Assembly: GCA_023231005.1 (NCBI GenBank)
Contig: JALNWG010000001.1
Location: 62,001-126,000 of the forward strand
Direction: 5' to 3'
Source: Bacteroidales bacterium
GTDB lineage: Bacteria > Bacteroidota > Bacteroidia > Bacteroidales > FEN-979
DNA: 64,000 bases
Numbering within the stretch: the stretch's first letter is position 1; each line of letters opens with the position of its first letter. The position numbers and the translations under genes were made by a program. The notes beneath the pieces are model-generated. The model did not search any database, was not told the origin of the DNA, and saw only the letters and a program-made list of their open reading frames with translations. Shown one piece after another: positions 46,001 through 54,231 of this stretch.

Positions 46001-46322
46001 ATACGGCCTTCAAAGCGACACCTCCAACAACATCTATGTAGTCGTTACCGGAACCACAGAGAAAAACAAAGACCTCCTCCTGGTTTACCCTGTCCCTAAT
46101 GAAGGCAGGTTCTTCGTCTCACTCCCAGCATCAGAAGAAGGCTCCTATTCCATTACTGTTTACAATCAGCTTGGACTGAAAATTTATGACAAGCAAAACA
46201 TCCGGGTCAACGAGCAAAAAAATGAAACCATCGATCTGCGCCCTGTCTCTCCCGGAATTTATACCCTGGTTTGCTCCCACTCCAAAGGGAAGATCATCAG
46301 AAAAATTATTGTTAAAAAATAG
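43002..46322 (+). CDS. Giant T9SS cargo with eight PKD-like repeats
   Basis: 1106 residues. Signal peptide (HLVLLFIYIFSPVLLLAQ), an N-terminal beta-sandwich domain of about 230 residues (FSFNYLGINYTTFCVSTNGFIDF) that is unlike the paralogue upstream, then eight tandem PKD-like repeats (about 253-946), a linker Ig-like unit with NQWYLDGTMIPGAT, and a CTD (LLVYPVPNEGRFFVSLPA ... KGKIIRKIIVKK). Repeats come in two kinds: A (YxWTLPxGA, repeats 1, 7, 8) and B (GMxNYxWTVSxGG, repeats 2-6). Repeat 8 has VAAGS where the others have V-C-x-G-S, so its pair Cys is lost. It is a paralogue of the preceding gene and likely an adhesin or surface-layer-like component; glycans or host contacts are guesses. 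Confidence 0.86.
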   Translation: MNRHLVLLFIYIFSPVLLLAQGATVYTATRQTGITFSSISATGTSVTSWRGGNNTSDNRSTSIPIGFSFNYLGINYTTFCVSTNGFIDFSSNAATGVPYRPYGFDNTAFSIPAPDGTLLAIAPFYDNLMVTWGYLLSDNVKFITTGTSGNKVLTVEWINFSFEQSNSDHVNFQVKLYEADSKIEFIYGSMNAANITPSYTCGINATVMSVPPASSELLTLQSPNTTTFTATPQNNLNIIPESNSKIILTGCILPAPAGTISGPSSVCKPGIGYIYSVPLISGALGYTWTLPAGFTMVSGGSTNTITVDATSSATAGNITVSGINNCGYGTPSSKAVLTIPSPTPTITGQDTVCAGTTNHVYTTQTGMSNYTWTVSAGGTITAGGTSTSSSATVSWIGPGTQSVSVNYKNSLGCAAMIATSLPVLVYPLPSPAITGPTQVCIGSTENSYSTESGMTNYLWTISSGGTITAGGTDTSNTVTIKWNTSGSQTVKVNYTNSNGCQAPQQTVLNVTVHSLPIPVITGPSPVCINSTNNIYSTLSGMTNYLWTVSTGGVITSGAGTPSITVSWNTTGAKTVSVTYLDTFGCSPAAPTVFNVTVQALPVPTIQGPTTSCMGSTGIIYTTETGMLNYQWNISSGGTITGGDSTNIITVIWNNSGPQSVSVSYANPIGCASANPTTKPVTVNTLPVPTITGNANPCINSGNYPYSTEIGMTGYQWTVSPGGLIASGSGTNKIYVNWISGGSQWVKVNYTSPAGCSAINPTNFDVTVNPMPGTPGTITGMSLVCSGSSGIPYSVDSVANATTYIWTLPMGATIASGEGSRSITVDFSATASSGNITVSGNNSCGGGAPSPAFPVSVTTIPLAADTITGPDTVAAGSTGVIYSIPPVTHATSYLWTLPQGASITSGDSTNVITVDFPMSAVSGNITTLGYNLCGTGEVSPSFPVTVIDRPVAPIIYQSFDFLISNYTSGNQWYLDGTMIPGATGQKIQALQNGWYWDVVTLYGLQSDTSNNIYVVVTGTTEKNKDLLLVYPVPNEGRFFVSLPASEEGSYSITVYNQLGLKIYDKQNIRVNEQKNETIDLRPVSPGIYTLVCSHSKGKIIRKIIVKK

Positions 46323-46328
46323 GGTAGT

Positions 46329-49235
46329 ATGCGGAGAAATTTTCTTTGTAGTCTATCCTTTGCCATCTTATTTTCTATTTCAGGTTTTACACAATATTAC
46401 AGTACGGGTCCTGATCCGGCATTTCTTCGTTGGAAGCAAATTAAAACCGACAGATACCAATTGATATTTCCATCTTCATTTGAAAAAAAGGCCCAGTATT
46501 TATCGAATATCATGGATCTGGTGTGCCGGTATGAAACAAAAACCCTTTCGGCCAAAGTACCTCGCATTCCGATCATTCTTCATACTCAATCCATTGAATC
46601 AAATGGACTTACGGTATGGGCACCAAGGCGCATCGAGCTTTATCCTTGTATTCAACAACAAACATATTCTGAAGAGTGGTTGGAACAATTGGTTCTACAT
46701 GAGTACCGACATGCTGTGCAAATCAGCAAGATCAATCGTGGATTTTCAAAAGCGCTGTATTATATTTTCGGGGAGCAGATCACAGGAGGGGTCTTGGGGC
46801 TCTATGTGCCATCCTGGTTCCTGGAAGGGGATGCGACTGTTACCGAAACCAGCTTAAGCAGCACCGGTCGTGGACGTTCTGCCCTTTTTGAAAGTATATT
46901 GCGGGCCCAGGTTATTGAAAAGGGGCTCTATTCCTACGACAAAGCAACCCTGGGATCTTATAAAACCTTTACTCCGGATGCATATTCTCTGGGGTATTAT
47001 TTAGTAGGACAAGCAAGGAAACAATACGGCCCCGGGTTGTGGAATGAAGCAATGGATCGGGTGGCCAAATACCCTTTTATGGTCGTCCCTTTAAACAGTG
47101 GAATCCATAAAATGACCGGATTATGGAAAACACAGCTTTATAAACAATCTCTCCGGGAACTCGACACAGCCTGGAAACTGCAGCTACAAGCCACAGATCA
47201 TATTGTTCCTCGATATATCACCAAACGCAATCTGAAAAACTTTACAATTTATAACCATCCTCTGGTACTCAATGATACTACCATCCTAGTAGATAAATCA
47301 TGCATGGATGACATTGATCGGTTTGCTCTGGTTGACAGGCGAACCGGTAAAGAAAATATTTTTTTGACTCCGGGGTTTCATATTAACGGAACAACATCGT
47401 TAGGGGGTGATTATCTTGTGTGGACTGAAGAAGAGCCGGATATCCGTTGGAACAATCAAAACTATGCAGAAATAAAAAGTTATAATTTCAAAACCGGTAA
47501 AGAAAAAGAATTGACCCATAAATCAAGGTATTTTTCCCCGGTAATTTCATCCGATGGGAAAGTAGTGGCAGCGGTGTATGTGACTCCAGAAAATCTCTGT
47601 TCCATCGATGTGATTGAAGTTCCTTCAGGAAAAATTGTAAGGAAGTATCCCATCCCGGAAGGGAGTTCTGCTTTAATGCCAAATTTCTCGCCCAATGCCG
47701 ACAAAATCGTTTTTACCTGGCTCACTGAAAAAGGGGAAACAATTGCCATTATGGATACGGCTACTGGAAAAATCAGTCCAATTCTACCTTTTTCATACAA
47801 TGAAATCAGTGGTCCCACATTCTTCCATGACCAATACATCATCTTCAATTTCGATTTTGCAGGAGTAGAAAACCTCTATACCCTTGACACTATTACAAAA
47901 GAGGTTTATCAGATCACATCAGGTTACTTTGCCTCTATGGATCCTGATTTTTCATCGGATAAGAAATTTATTATCTATTCCGACTATACTTCCGATGGGA
48001 TGATGATAGCCGAGATCCCTGTTGATCCGAATAATTGGATTCCATTGACCCAGGTTAAAGATCATTCGGTCAAATTATTTCAATTCCTTGCTGATCAAGA
48101 GATGGTAAATCTTCAAGACAGTATTCGGTTGCGAAACATTTATAAAATGAACCAGGTGGAAAATCTGGATTTGGAAAAGGACTCAATTCAGGGGACACTT
48201 TATCCGGTGAAAAAATATTCAAAAGCAGGTAATTTATTCAAGATCCACAGTTGGGCTCCAGCATCCTTTGAGGTAAATGACCTGACTTTTCATCCCGGGG
48301 TGATGGCGCTATCGCAAAATCTTCTCAGCACCATGACAGCCAATGCAGGCTGGGAATATAATCTCAACGAACAAACCGGAAAATTTTATGCTGGTCTTAC
48401 TTACCAGGGATGGTATCCGGAAATCTCCTTTGAGTTTGATATCGGAAACCGGGCAAGTTATGCACACAGGAAGGAGACTTTTGAAAAATACCGGTTCACC
48501 TGGCAGGAAACGAACATCAAAGTACATGCTAATATTCCGTGGAATTTCTCACATGGAAAATATTACCGGTATTTGCGCCCTTCGATCGGAACTACGCTGA
48601 TTGGAATCCAACACCATTCTTCGACACCGGAAAAATTCACCAGTGGATGGATTCAAACGATGGATTACCAGGTTAGTTTCTCCCAGTATCTTCATTCCAA
48701 CCACAAGGATGTCTATCACCGGTGGGGTCAGGCGCTGAATTTCGTTTATCGCAATACTCCGTTTGGAAGTAATGACATGGGATCGATCGTGGCGGGTGAA
48801 TTGAATTTATGGTTCCCGGGAATTATGCGACACCACGGAATCTGGATTTATGGAGGGGTACAACAACGTAGCAAAAGCAAGGAACTTTCTTACTCATTTT
48901 CCGACATTATCCAGTTTCCACGAGGTTATTCCGACATTTACGACCCTGAATTGTTAAGTCTGCAATTCAACTATAAATTTCCTATTATTTATCCAGATTT
49001 CAGCGCAGGTTCCGTGATTTACCTGAAGCGGATCAAAATGAACCTCTTCTATGATTGGACCCGAGGAAGAAATAAAGAGGAGTACAATACCTACCAATCG
49101 ACCGGTGCCGAACTAACATTTGATTTCCACTTACTACGTTTTGTATCGCCCATTGAAATGGGAATAAGAAGTATCTATTTCCCCGATACCGAAGGATGGG
49201 GCTTTGATTTTCTCTATAGTATCTCTTTACCATAG
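46329..49235 (+). CDS. Putative HExxH metallopeptidase with beta-propeller and outer-membrane-like C-terminus
   Basis: 968 residues, 6 bp after the preceding gene. Signal peptide (MRRNFLCSLSFAILFSISGF). The N-terminal domain has EQLVLHEYRHAVQ with HEYRH at 124-128 and a downstream Glu in PSWFLEGDAT (Glu166), the layout of a gluzincin-type zinc peptidase (peptidase MA-like). The middle (about 245-600) has repeated beta-strand units of the TolB/PD40 propeller kind (YFSPVISSDGKVVAAVYV, LMPNFSPNADKIVFTWL, MDPDFSSDKKFIIYSDY). The last about 330 residues are rich in alternating aromatic strands and end in LYSISLP, which suggests a barrel or surface domain. No T9SS CTD. Activity and substrate are unproven. 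Confidence 0.8.
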   Translation: MRRNFLCSLSFAILFSISGFTQYYSTGPDPAFLRWKQIKTDRYQLIFPSSFEKKAQYLSNIMDLVCRYETKTLSAKVPRIPIILHTQSIESNGLTVWAPRRIELYPCIQQQTYSEEWLEQLVLHEYRHAVQISKINRGFSKALYYIFGEQITGGVLGLYVPSWFLEGDATVTETSLSSTGRGRSALFESILRAQVIEKGLYSYDKATLGSYKTFTPDAYSLGYYLVGQARKQYGPGLWNEAMDRVAKYPFMVVPLNSGIHKMTGLWKTQLYKQSLRELDTAWKLQLQATDHIVPRYITKRNLKNFTIYNHPLVLNDTTILVDKSCMDDIDRFALVDRRTGKENIFLTPGFHINGTTSLGGDYLVWTEEEPDIRWNNQNYAEIKSYNFKTGKEKELTHKSRYFSPVISSDGKVVAAVYVTPENLCSIDVIEVPSGKIVRKYPIPEGSSALMPNFSPNADKIVFTWLTEKGETIAIMDTATGKISPILPFSYNEISGPTFFHDQYIIFNFDFAGVENLYTLDTITKEVYQITSGYFASMDPDFSSDKKFIIYSDYTSDGMMIAEIPVDPNNWIPLTQVKDHSVKLFQFLADQEMVNLQDSIRLRNIYKMNQVENLDLEKDSIQGTLYPVKKYSKAGNLFKIHSWAPASFEVNDLTFHPGVMALSQNLLSTMTANAGWEYNLNEQTGKFYAGLTYQGWYPEISFEFDIGNRASYAHRKETFEKYRFTWQETNIKVHANIPWNFSHGKYYRYLRPSIGTTLIGIQHHSSTPEKFTSGWIQTMDYQVSFSQYLHSNHKDVYHRWGQALNFVYRNTPFGSNDMGSIVAGELNLWFPGIMRHHGIWIYGGVQQRSKSKELSYSFSDIIQFPRGYSDIYDPELLSLQFNYKFPIIYPDFSAGSVIYLKRIKMNLFYDWTRGRNKEEYNTYQSTGAELTFDFHLLRFVSPIEMGIRSIYFPDTEGWGFDFLYSISLP

Positions 49236-49292
49236 GCAAAATAAGACCTGATTCCCAGGCTCCTTCCGCTGTGTGTAAAGGGTCTGATTCTC

Positions 49293-49322
49293 TTGATAAG
49301 TTTCGAAGAAATATTACATTTG
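49293..49322 (+). promoter_or_regulatory. Promoter of the CLC channel gene
   Basis: TTG (49293-49295), exactly 19-bp spacer, TACATTTG (49315-49322). This is one of the best matches to the Bacteroidota consensus in the window. It ends 6 bp before the ATG at 49329, so the message would be nearly or completely leaderless. Confidence 0.7.
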
Positions 49323-49328
49323 CAGGAT

Positions 49329-51101
49329 ATGCATCCAAAATCCTTCACCGGAAGACTCTTTGTATGGCGGTTAAAACATATCAAACAACAGCAATTCATA
49401 TTGATATTGAGTTTCATAGTTGGCATTGGTAGCGGTTTGGCTGCGGTTTTACTGAAAAACACGTTATACTATACCAATTACTTTCTTACCAATGGCTTTA
49501 GTTATCATGGGATCTATTCTATCTATCTCGCATTCCCAGTCATCGGAATCATCCTGACCATCATTTTTATTAAATACATTGTTAAAGACAACATCAGTCA
49601 TGGAGTGAGTAAAGTGCTCTATTCCATCTCAAAAGGCAACAGTCACATTCGTCCACACAACATTTTTTCTTCCTTGGTTGCCTGTACTCTGACGTTGGGA
49701 TTTGGCGGTTCCGTAGGACCTGAAGCACCCATTGTATTATCGGGTTCGGCCATCGGGTCCAATCTTGCCCGATTGTTTCGGCTTGATTACAAAACTACGA
49801 CCCTCCTTATCGGATGTGGCGCTGCCGGCGCTATTGCCGGTATTTTTGAAGCGCCCATTGCCGGAACCGTTTTTGTTCTGGAGATCCTAATGTTGGACCT
49901 TACCATTACAACCATGATTCCCCTTCTGATTGCAGCGGTAACAGCCTCCCTGGTCTCTTTTTTCCTCATGGGGAATGAGGTGCTTTTTTCCTTCACCCTT
50001 ACCAGCCCTTTCATGCTTCGCCAAATTCCATTTTATCTTTTATTAGGGGGCTTTACCGGACTGGTTTCTGTTTATTTTATCCGTGGAAGCATTGGAATTG
50101 AAAACCTTCTCCATAAAGTGTCGGTAACCGGTAGGGTGACCATCGCCGGATTATCTTTGGCTGCCCTTATTTTCGCCTATCCATCACTTTTCGGCGAAGG
50201 ATATACGGTGTTGAAATCCGTGATCAGTGGTCATGGTGAAGTGATTGGAAATCCGCTATTATTTGGCGACTTAAAACAAAGTCATTGGTCGTTTTTATTC
50301 ATCATTTTCGGACTGATTCTTTTGAAAGTCGTAGCCATGGCTGTTACTCAGGGAAGTGGCGGAATTGGCGGGACCTTTGCTCCTTCCATCTTTGTCGGCG
50401 GGATCTGTGGATATTTCTTTGCCACCTTGTTCAATAACCTTTTCGGATTCAATATTTCTTCCTCCAATTTTGCCCTTGTGGGAATGGCCGGGGTAATGGC
50501 CGGAGTGATGCACGCTCCACTCACAGCTATTTTTCTCATCGCGGAGATAACCGGGGGATACCAGTTACTAACCCCACTCATCATCGTGTCGGCTATTGGC
50601 TATCTCACTTCCCATATTTTTGAAAGTCATTCCATTTATACGCGGCAATTAGCGGCACGTAAAGAGCTTATCACACACGATAAAGACAAAGCGGTTCTTT
50701 CGTTCTTGATTCCAAAACAAATGATTGAGACAAATTTTGCCCGAGTTTCCCCAGAAGCAACCTTAGGAGAATTGGTTAAAATAGTTGCCCAGGCTTCCCG
50801 TAATGTGTTTCCCGTCGTAGATGAAACCGGAAAGTATTATGGGATCGTAATGCTTGATACCATACGTCAAATCATGTTTGATCAGTCGTTGTACGAAGAA
50901 ACTTTTGTCAAGGACTTGATGTTCATACCTGAATATTCAATTGATCCCGATGACTCAATGGACACCGTGATTCAACTTTTTCAGCAGAGCGACCGATATA
51001 ACCTTCCGGTTTTAAAAGATGGAAAATATCTTGGATTTATTTCCAGAGCTAATGTTTTCTCACAATATCGTGTAATGCTCCGGAAAATATCCTCCGATTA
51101 G
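49329..51101 (+). CDS. CLC-family chloride channel/antiporter with CBS domains
   Basis: 590 residues from the ATG at 49329; an earlier in-frame TTG (49293) coincides with the -33 box and is rejected. About ten hydrophobic segments with CLC pore motifs: GFGGSVGPEAPIVLSGSAIGS, which keeps the gating-type Glu (the usual GREGP is here GPEAP), GIFEAPIAGTVFVLE and GSGGIGGTFAPSIFVGG. Two CBS domains occupy about 455-585 (VSPEATLGELVKIVAQASRNVFPVVD; IDPDDSMDTVIQLFQQSDRYNLPVL) and probably sense adenine nucleotides. Retained Glu suggests Cl-/H+ exchange, though ion choice is inferred. It is transcribed on its own and converges with the M16 gene. Confidence 0.92.
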   Translation: MHPKSFTGRLFVWRLKHIKQQQFILILSFIVGIGSGLAAVLLKNTLYYTNYFLTNGFSYHGIYSIYLAFPVIGIILTIIFIKYIVKDNISHGVSKVLYSISKGNSHIRPHNIFSSLVACTLTLGFGGSVGPEAPIVLSGSAIGSNLARLFRLDYKTTTLLIGCGAAGAIAGIFEAPIAGTVFVLEILMLDLTITTMIPLLIAAVTASLVSFFLMGNEVLFSFTLTSPFMLRQIPFYLLLGGFTGLVSVYFIRGSIGIENLLHKVSVTGRVTIAGLSLAALIFAYPSLFGEGYTVLKSVISGHGEVIGNPLLFGDLKQSHWSFLFIIFGLILLKVVAMAVTQGSGGIGGTFAPSIFVGGICGYFFATLFNNLFGFNISSSNFALVGMAGVMAGVMHAPLTAIFLIAEITGGYQLLTPLIIVSAIGYLTSHIFESHSIYTRQLAARKELITHDKDKAVLSFLIPKQMIETNFARVSPEATLGELVKIVAQASRNVFPVVDETGKYYGIVMLDTIRQIMFDQSLYEETFVKDLMFIPEYSIDPDDSMDTVIQLFQQSDRYNLPVLKDGKYLGFISRANVFSQYRVMLRKISSD

Positions 51102-51121
51102 TATTCAAAATTCCCTTATCT

Positions 51122-51145
51122 CCCTTCCCCCGGATGAGGGAAGGG
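51122..51145. other. GC-rich hairpin between convergent genes
   Basis: CCCTTCCC (51122-51129) and GGGAAGGG (51138-51145) form a perfect 8-bp stem with an 8-nt loop. It lies between the CLC gene and the M16 peptidase gene, which end towards each other. There is no T-run on either side, so it may slow or stop transcription without being a classical terminator. It could also be a repeat element. Confidence 0.5.
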
Positions 51146-51162
51146 CTGGGAATGTGGGCTGA

Positions 51163-54075
51163 TTAATATCCAAAAACATCTTTTAAATCCAGGTAATTCA
51201 CCTGGCCATAGCTCGACAGGGTTTTGACATCCAATTCGGATTTTTTGCCTAAAACCATGATGTTAAAGTTCTTGTCTTTGATATATTGTTGTTGAAATGC
51301 CTTCAGATCGGCAAAGGTCATCCCAGGAACTTTTTCAAAAACATCTTTACGTATATCGGTTGTAAGGCCGAATTTTTGAGCTGATAAATAGTTGAACAAC
51401 ACCTGAGCCTTGGTGATCCGTTCTGTTCTGATTTTGTTGATAATCGCTTCTTTTGCGGAATTAAAAGCCTTTTCGCTTTCGGGCATATTATTGAAGATGC
51501 CGGTCATGGCTTTCATGGCTTCCGGTAGTTTATCGATTTGCGTTCCTAAATAAGAAAAGAGATAATAATTCTGATACGGTTGGGACGGTCCTCTGTATCC
51601 AGCATAAGCGCTGTATGCCAGCCCCTTCGACTCACGGATTTCCTGGAAGACGATAGAATTCATGCTTCCTCCGAAATATTCGTTGAATAACCGTACTACC
51701 GGAACCAATTTTTTATCATAGGAAACCGATTTTGAAAGCATGATAATCTCAACTTGTTTCATATTATAATCAACGGCATAGACTTTAGATACATCTGTAG
51801 CCTTTTGTTCAAACTTTTTACCTGCGGGAACAGGTTTCAAGATGGCTGGTACTTTGTGCTCTTTATTTAGGATTAAGGTCAGGTTGGCCGGAGTAGTAGG
51901 TCCATAATAGAGCACTTTGTGTTTATAGGAATTCAATCCTTTGATCAGCGTAACCAGCTCTTCAGCTTTTAACGCATCCAGTTCGGAAGTGGAAAGGATG
52001 TTGGTATAGGGTGATTTTTCTCCATAAACACCATAATTATACAAGGCTTGCCATAAAATGGTTTGCTTTGATAATTTGTCATCAGTACGACGTTTTTTTA
52101 TGTCAGCCACCAGGTTATCAAGGGCAGGTTTGTTGACCTGAGGGTCAGAAAGTAACGACTCAAATAGAGTTAGTGCCTTGGTCATATTTTCACTTAAACC
52201 GCTCAGTGAAACCCATACTTCCACATCGGAACTGTTCACATTCAAGGAACATCCCAGTTTGTAAAACTCTTCCTGGATCTGTTTGGGTGTGTATTTTGAA
52301 GTACCCAAATACTTCAGATAATCAAGGGCAATTCCCAACTCACGATTGGTATTGGTCCCCATCTCAAAGTAATAGTAGAGTGAAAAAGTCTGGTTTTCAG
52401 CATTGACTTTGTATAAAACCGGAATATTATTTTTCAGATTAAACTTTTTTATATCCTGATCATAATTGATAAATACCGGTTCAATAGGTTGAGTAGGTTC
52501 TGCTACAATTTTTTTCAGGAAAGCCGATTCATCATCACGATTCATGGCCACCGGAGTGATCTGGGGTTTCACTATTTTTTTTGTTTCCGGAGCAGTTCCA
52601 TTGCGTTTATACACCAATACATAATTATCGCCATAATTATTCCTGGCAAAGTTGATAATATCCTGTTTGGTAATTTTTGATAAACGTTCTACATTTTTAA
52701 CGGTTTCAACATGGGGTATCTCTTTGATAAATTCATCCATCAAGCCCATTACGCGGCTGCTATTTGATTCAGAGTTTTTAATTTCACTCAGTTTGATATC
52801 GTTGATGATGGCAGGGATGAGCCAATCGGGAAAAGCGCCTTTTTTCACCAGATCAATTTGTTCCATTATCAGATTTTTTACCTCTTCCAATGATTGACCT
52901 TCCTTTGCCTTACCAGAAAAAATATTAACAGAATAATCTTTCAGAATGTACGAAAACGCATTGGCTTCCAACACTTTTTGTGCTTGATTTAGGTTCAAGT
53001 CCATTAATCCGGCTGTACTGTTGCTTAAAACCATGTTGAATATTGTTACCAGGTCAGCATCTTTGGTAGCTGCTCCACCCAAACGGTAGCCAATGGTTAC
53101 CGATTCAGCATCCGGTCCAACCACTTCTTTGATGATCGGTTTGGTGATCGGGTCTTCGATGCCAGGAACATAACGGGGAACCGGTTTTGAAATCAATTGA
53201 CCGAATGTTGCATCAATCTCTTCAATTACCAAATCCGGGTTAAAGTCACCGGATAAAATGAGGGCCATATTGTTGGGGACGTAGCGGGAAGCAAAATAGC
53301 TGCGTAAAGATTTCAGAGAAGGATTTTTCAGATGCTCAACTTCTCCGATCGTAGTTTGAGTTCCATAGGTGTTTTTCCGAAATAATCCGGAAAAAAGATC
53401 TTCGAAAACTTTGTCTTCATCGTTATCGAGGCTTATGTTTTTTTCTTCATACACCGTTTCCAATTCAGTGTGAAACAGGCGGAAGATGGGATCCTGGAAC
53501 CGCTCTTTTTCAATATCAAGCCATTGGCCGATCTTGTTTGAAGGAATATCATTGATATACACGGTTTCTTCAAAGGATGTAAAGGCATTGGTTCCCTTTG
53601 CACCAATCACCGATAACAATTTATCATATTCGTTGGCAATGGCATAAGTTGCAGCCAGGCCGGAAATACTATCGATTTCATGATAGATTTTTTTCCGTTG
53701 TAAAGTATCGGTCGTTTTTTTGTATATTTCAAATTTGTATTCGATCTGATCGAGCAATACTTTTTCCTTGCTGAAGTCTTTGGTTCCGAATTCGTCGCTG
53801 CCTTTAAACATCATGTGTTCGAGATAATGCGACAAACCTGTGTTATCGGATGGATCATTTTTACTGCCGGTTCTGACAGCGATGGCCGTCTGAATGCGGG
53901 GTGCATCCTTATAAACTGTAAGGTAAACTTTTAATCCGTTGGCCAGGGTATAGATCCTTACTTTCATCGGATCGCCCGGAACAGTGTCGTACTTGTATGA
54001 TTTTTGCGCAAATGTACTTACAGTAAAAATCAGAAGTAACGAAATCAAAGCAAAATGCAATGTTGTTTTCTTCAT
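51163..54075 (-). CDS. M16 family zinc metallopeptidase, double-domain
   Basis: 970 residues from the ATG at 54075, which opens a signal peptide (MKKTTLHFALISLLLIFTVSTFAQ). Inverted zinc motif HYLEHMMFKG (His83, Glu86, His87), with the third ligand Glu in FHTELETVYEEKN (about 204-210). The second, inactive M16 domain lies in the C-terminal half (IVFQEIRESKGLAYSAYAGYRG), giving the pitrilysin-like two-domain plan in one chain. Secreted to the periplasm or surface lipid; no CTD. It probably degrades peptides. It lies downstream of gatD on the same strand, 156 bp away, and has its own -7 box. Confidence 0.92.
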   Translation of the reverse strand: MKKTTLHFALISLLLIFTVSTFAQKSYKYDTVPGDPMKVRIYTLANGLKVYLTVYKDAPRIQTAIAVRTGSKNDPSDNTGLSHYLEHMMFKGSDEFGTKDFSKEKVLLDQIEYKFEIYKKTTDTLQRKKIYHEIDSISGLAATYAIANEYDKLLSVIGAKGTNAFTSFEETVYINDIPSNKIGQWLDIEKERFQDPIFRLFHTELETVYEEKNISLDNDEDKVFEDLFSGLFRKNTYGTQTTIGEVEHLKNPSLKSLRSYFASRYVPNNMALILSGDFNPDLVIEEIDATFGQLISKPVPRYVPGIEDPITKPIIKEVVGPDAESVTIGYRLGGAATKDADLVTIFNMVLSNSTAGLMDLNLNQAQKVLEANAFSYILKDYSVNIFSGKAKEGQSLEEVKNLIMEQIDLVKKGAFPDWLIPAIINDIKLSEIKNSESNSSRVMGLMDEFIKEIPHVETVKNVERLSKITKQDIINFARNNYGDNYVLVYKRNGTAPETKKIVKPQITPVAMNRDDESAFLKKIVAEPTQPIEPVFINYDQDIKKFNLKNNIPVLYKVNAENQTFSLYYYFEMGTNTNRELGIALDYLKYLGTSKYTPKQIQEEFYKLGCSLNVNSSDVEVWVSLSGLSENMTKALTLFESLLSDPQVNKPALDNLVADIKKRRTDDKLSKQTILWQALYNYGVYGEKSPYTNILSTSELDALKAEELVTLIKGLNSYKHKVLYYGPTTPANLTLILNKEHKVPAILKPVPAGKKFEQKATDVSKVYAVDYNMKQVEIIMLSKSVSYDKKLVPVVRLFNEYFGGSMNSIVFQEIRESKGLAYSAYAGYRGPSQPYQNYYLFSYLGTQIDKLPEAMKAMTGIFNNMPESEKAFNSAKEAIINKIRTERITKAQVLFNYLSAQKFGLTTDIRKDVFEKVPGMTFADLKAFQQQYIKDKNFNIMVLGKKSELDVKTLSSYGQVNYLDLKDVFGY

Positions 54076-54133
54076 TGGAAAAAATTTATGGGGTTGAAAA
54101 AACAAATAGGGTTAAAATAAAAATTTAGAATTG

Positions 54134-54141
54134 CAAATATA
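54134..54141 (-). promoter_or_regulatory. Candidate -7 box of the M16 peptidase gene
   Basis: TATATTTG on the minus strand, identical to the rplM -7 box, 58 bp before the start codon. The nearest TTG is too close (10 bp), so the -33 box is doubtful. Confidence 0.45.
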
Positions 54142-54231
54142 GATAAAAGTGCAATTCGTTGATGCTGGAAAGATTGGTTAATTAACCGTAAAAACGAGAA
54201 GTCCTCCTGATTAAAGAATTAAAGGCAGGAT

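Noticed and set aside
51122..51145. GC-rich hairpin as a classical terminator for the CLC gene
   Set aside because: No T-run follows on either strand; kept only as a hairpin of unclear role.
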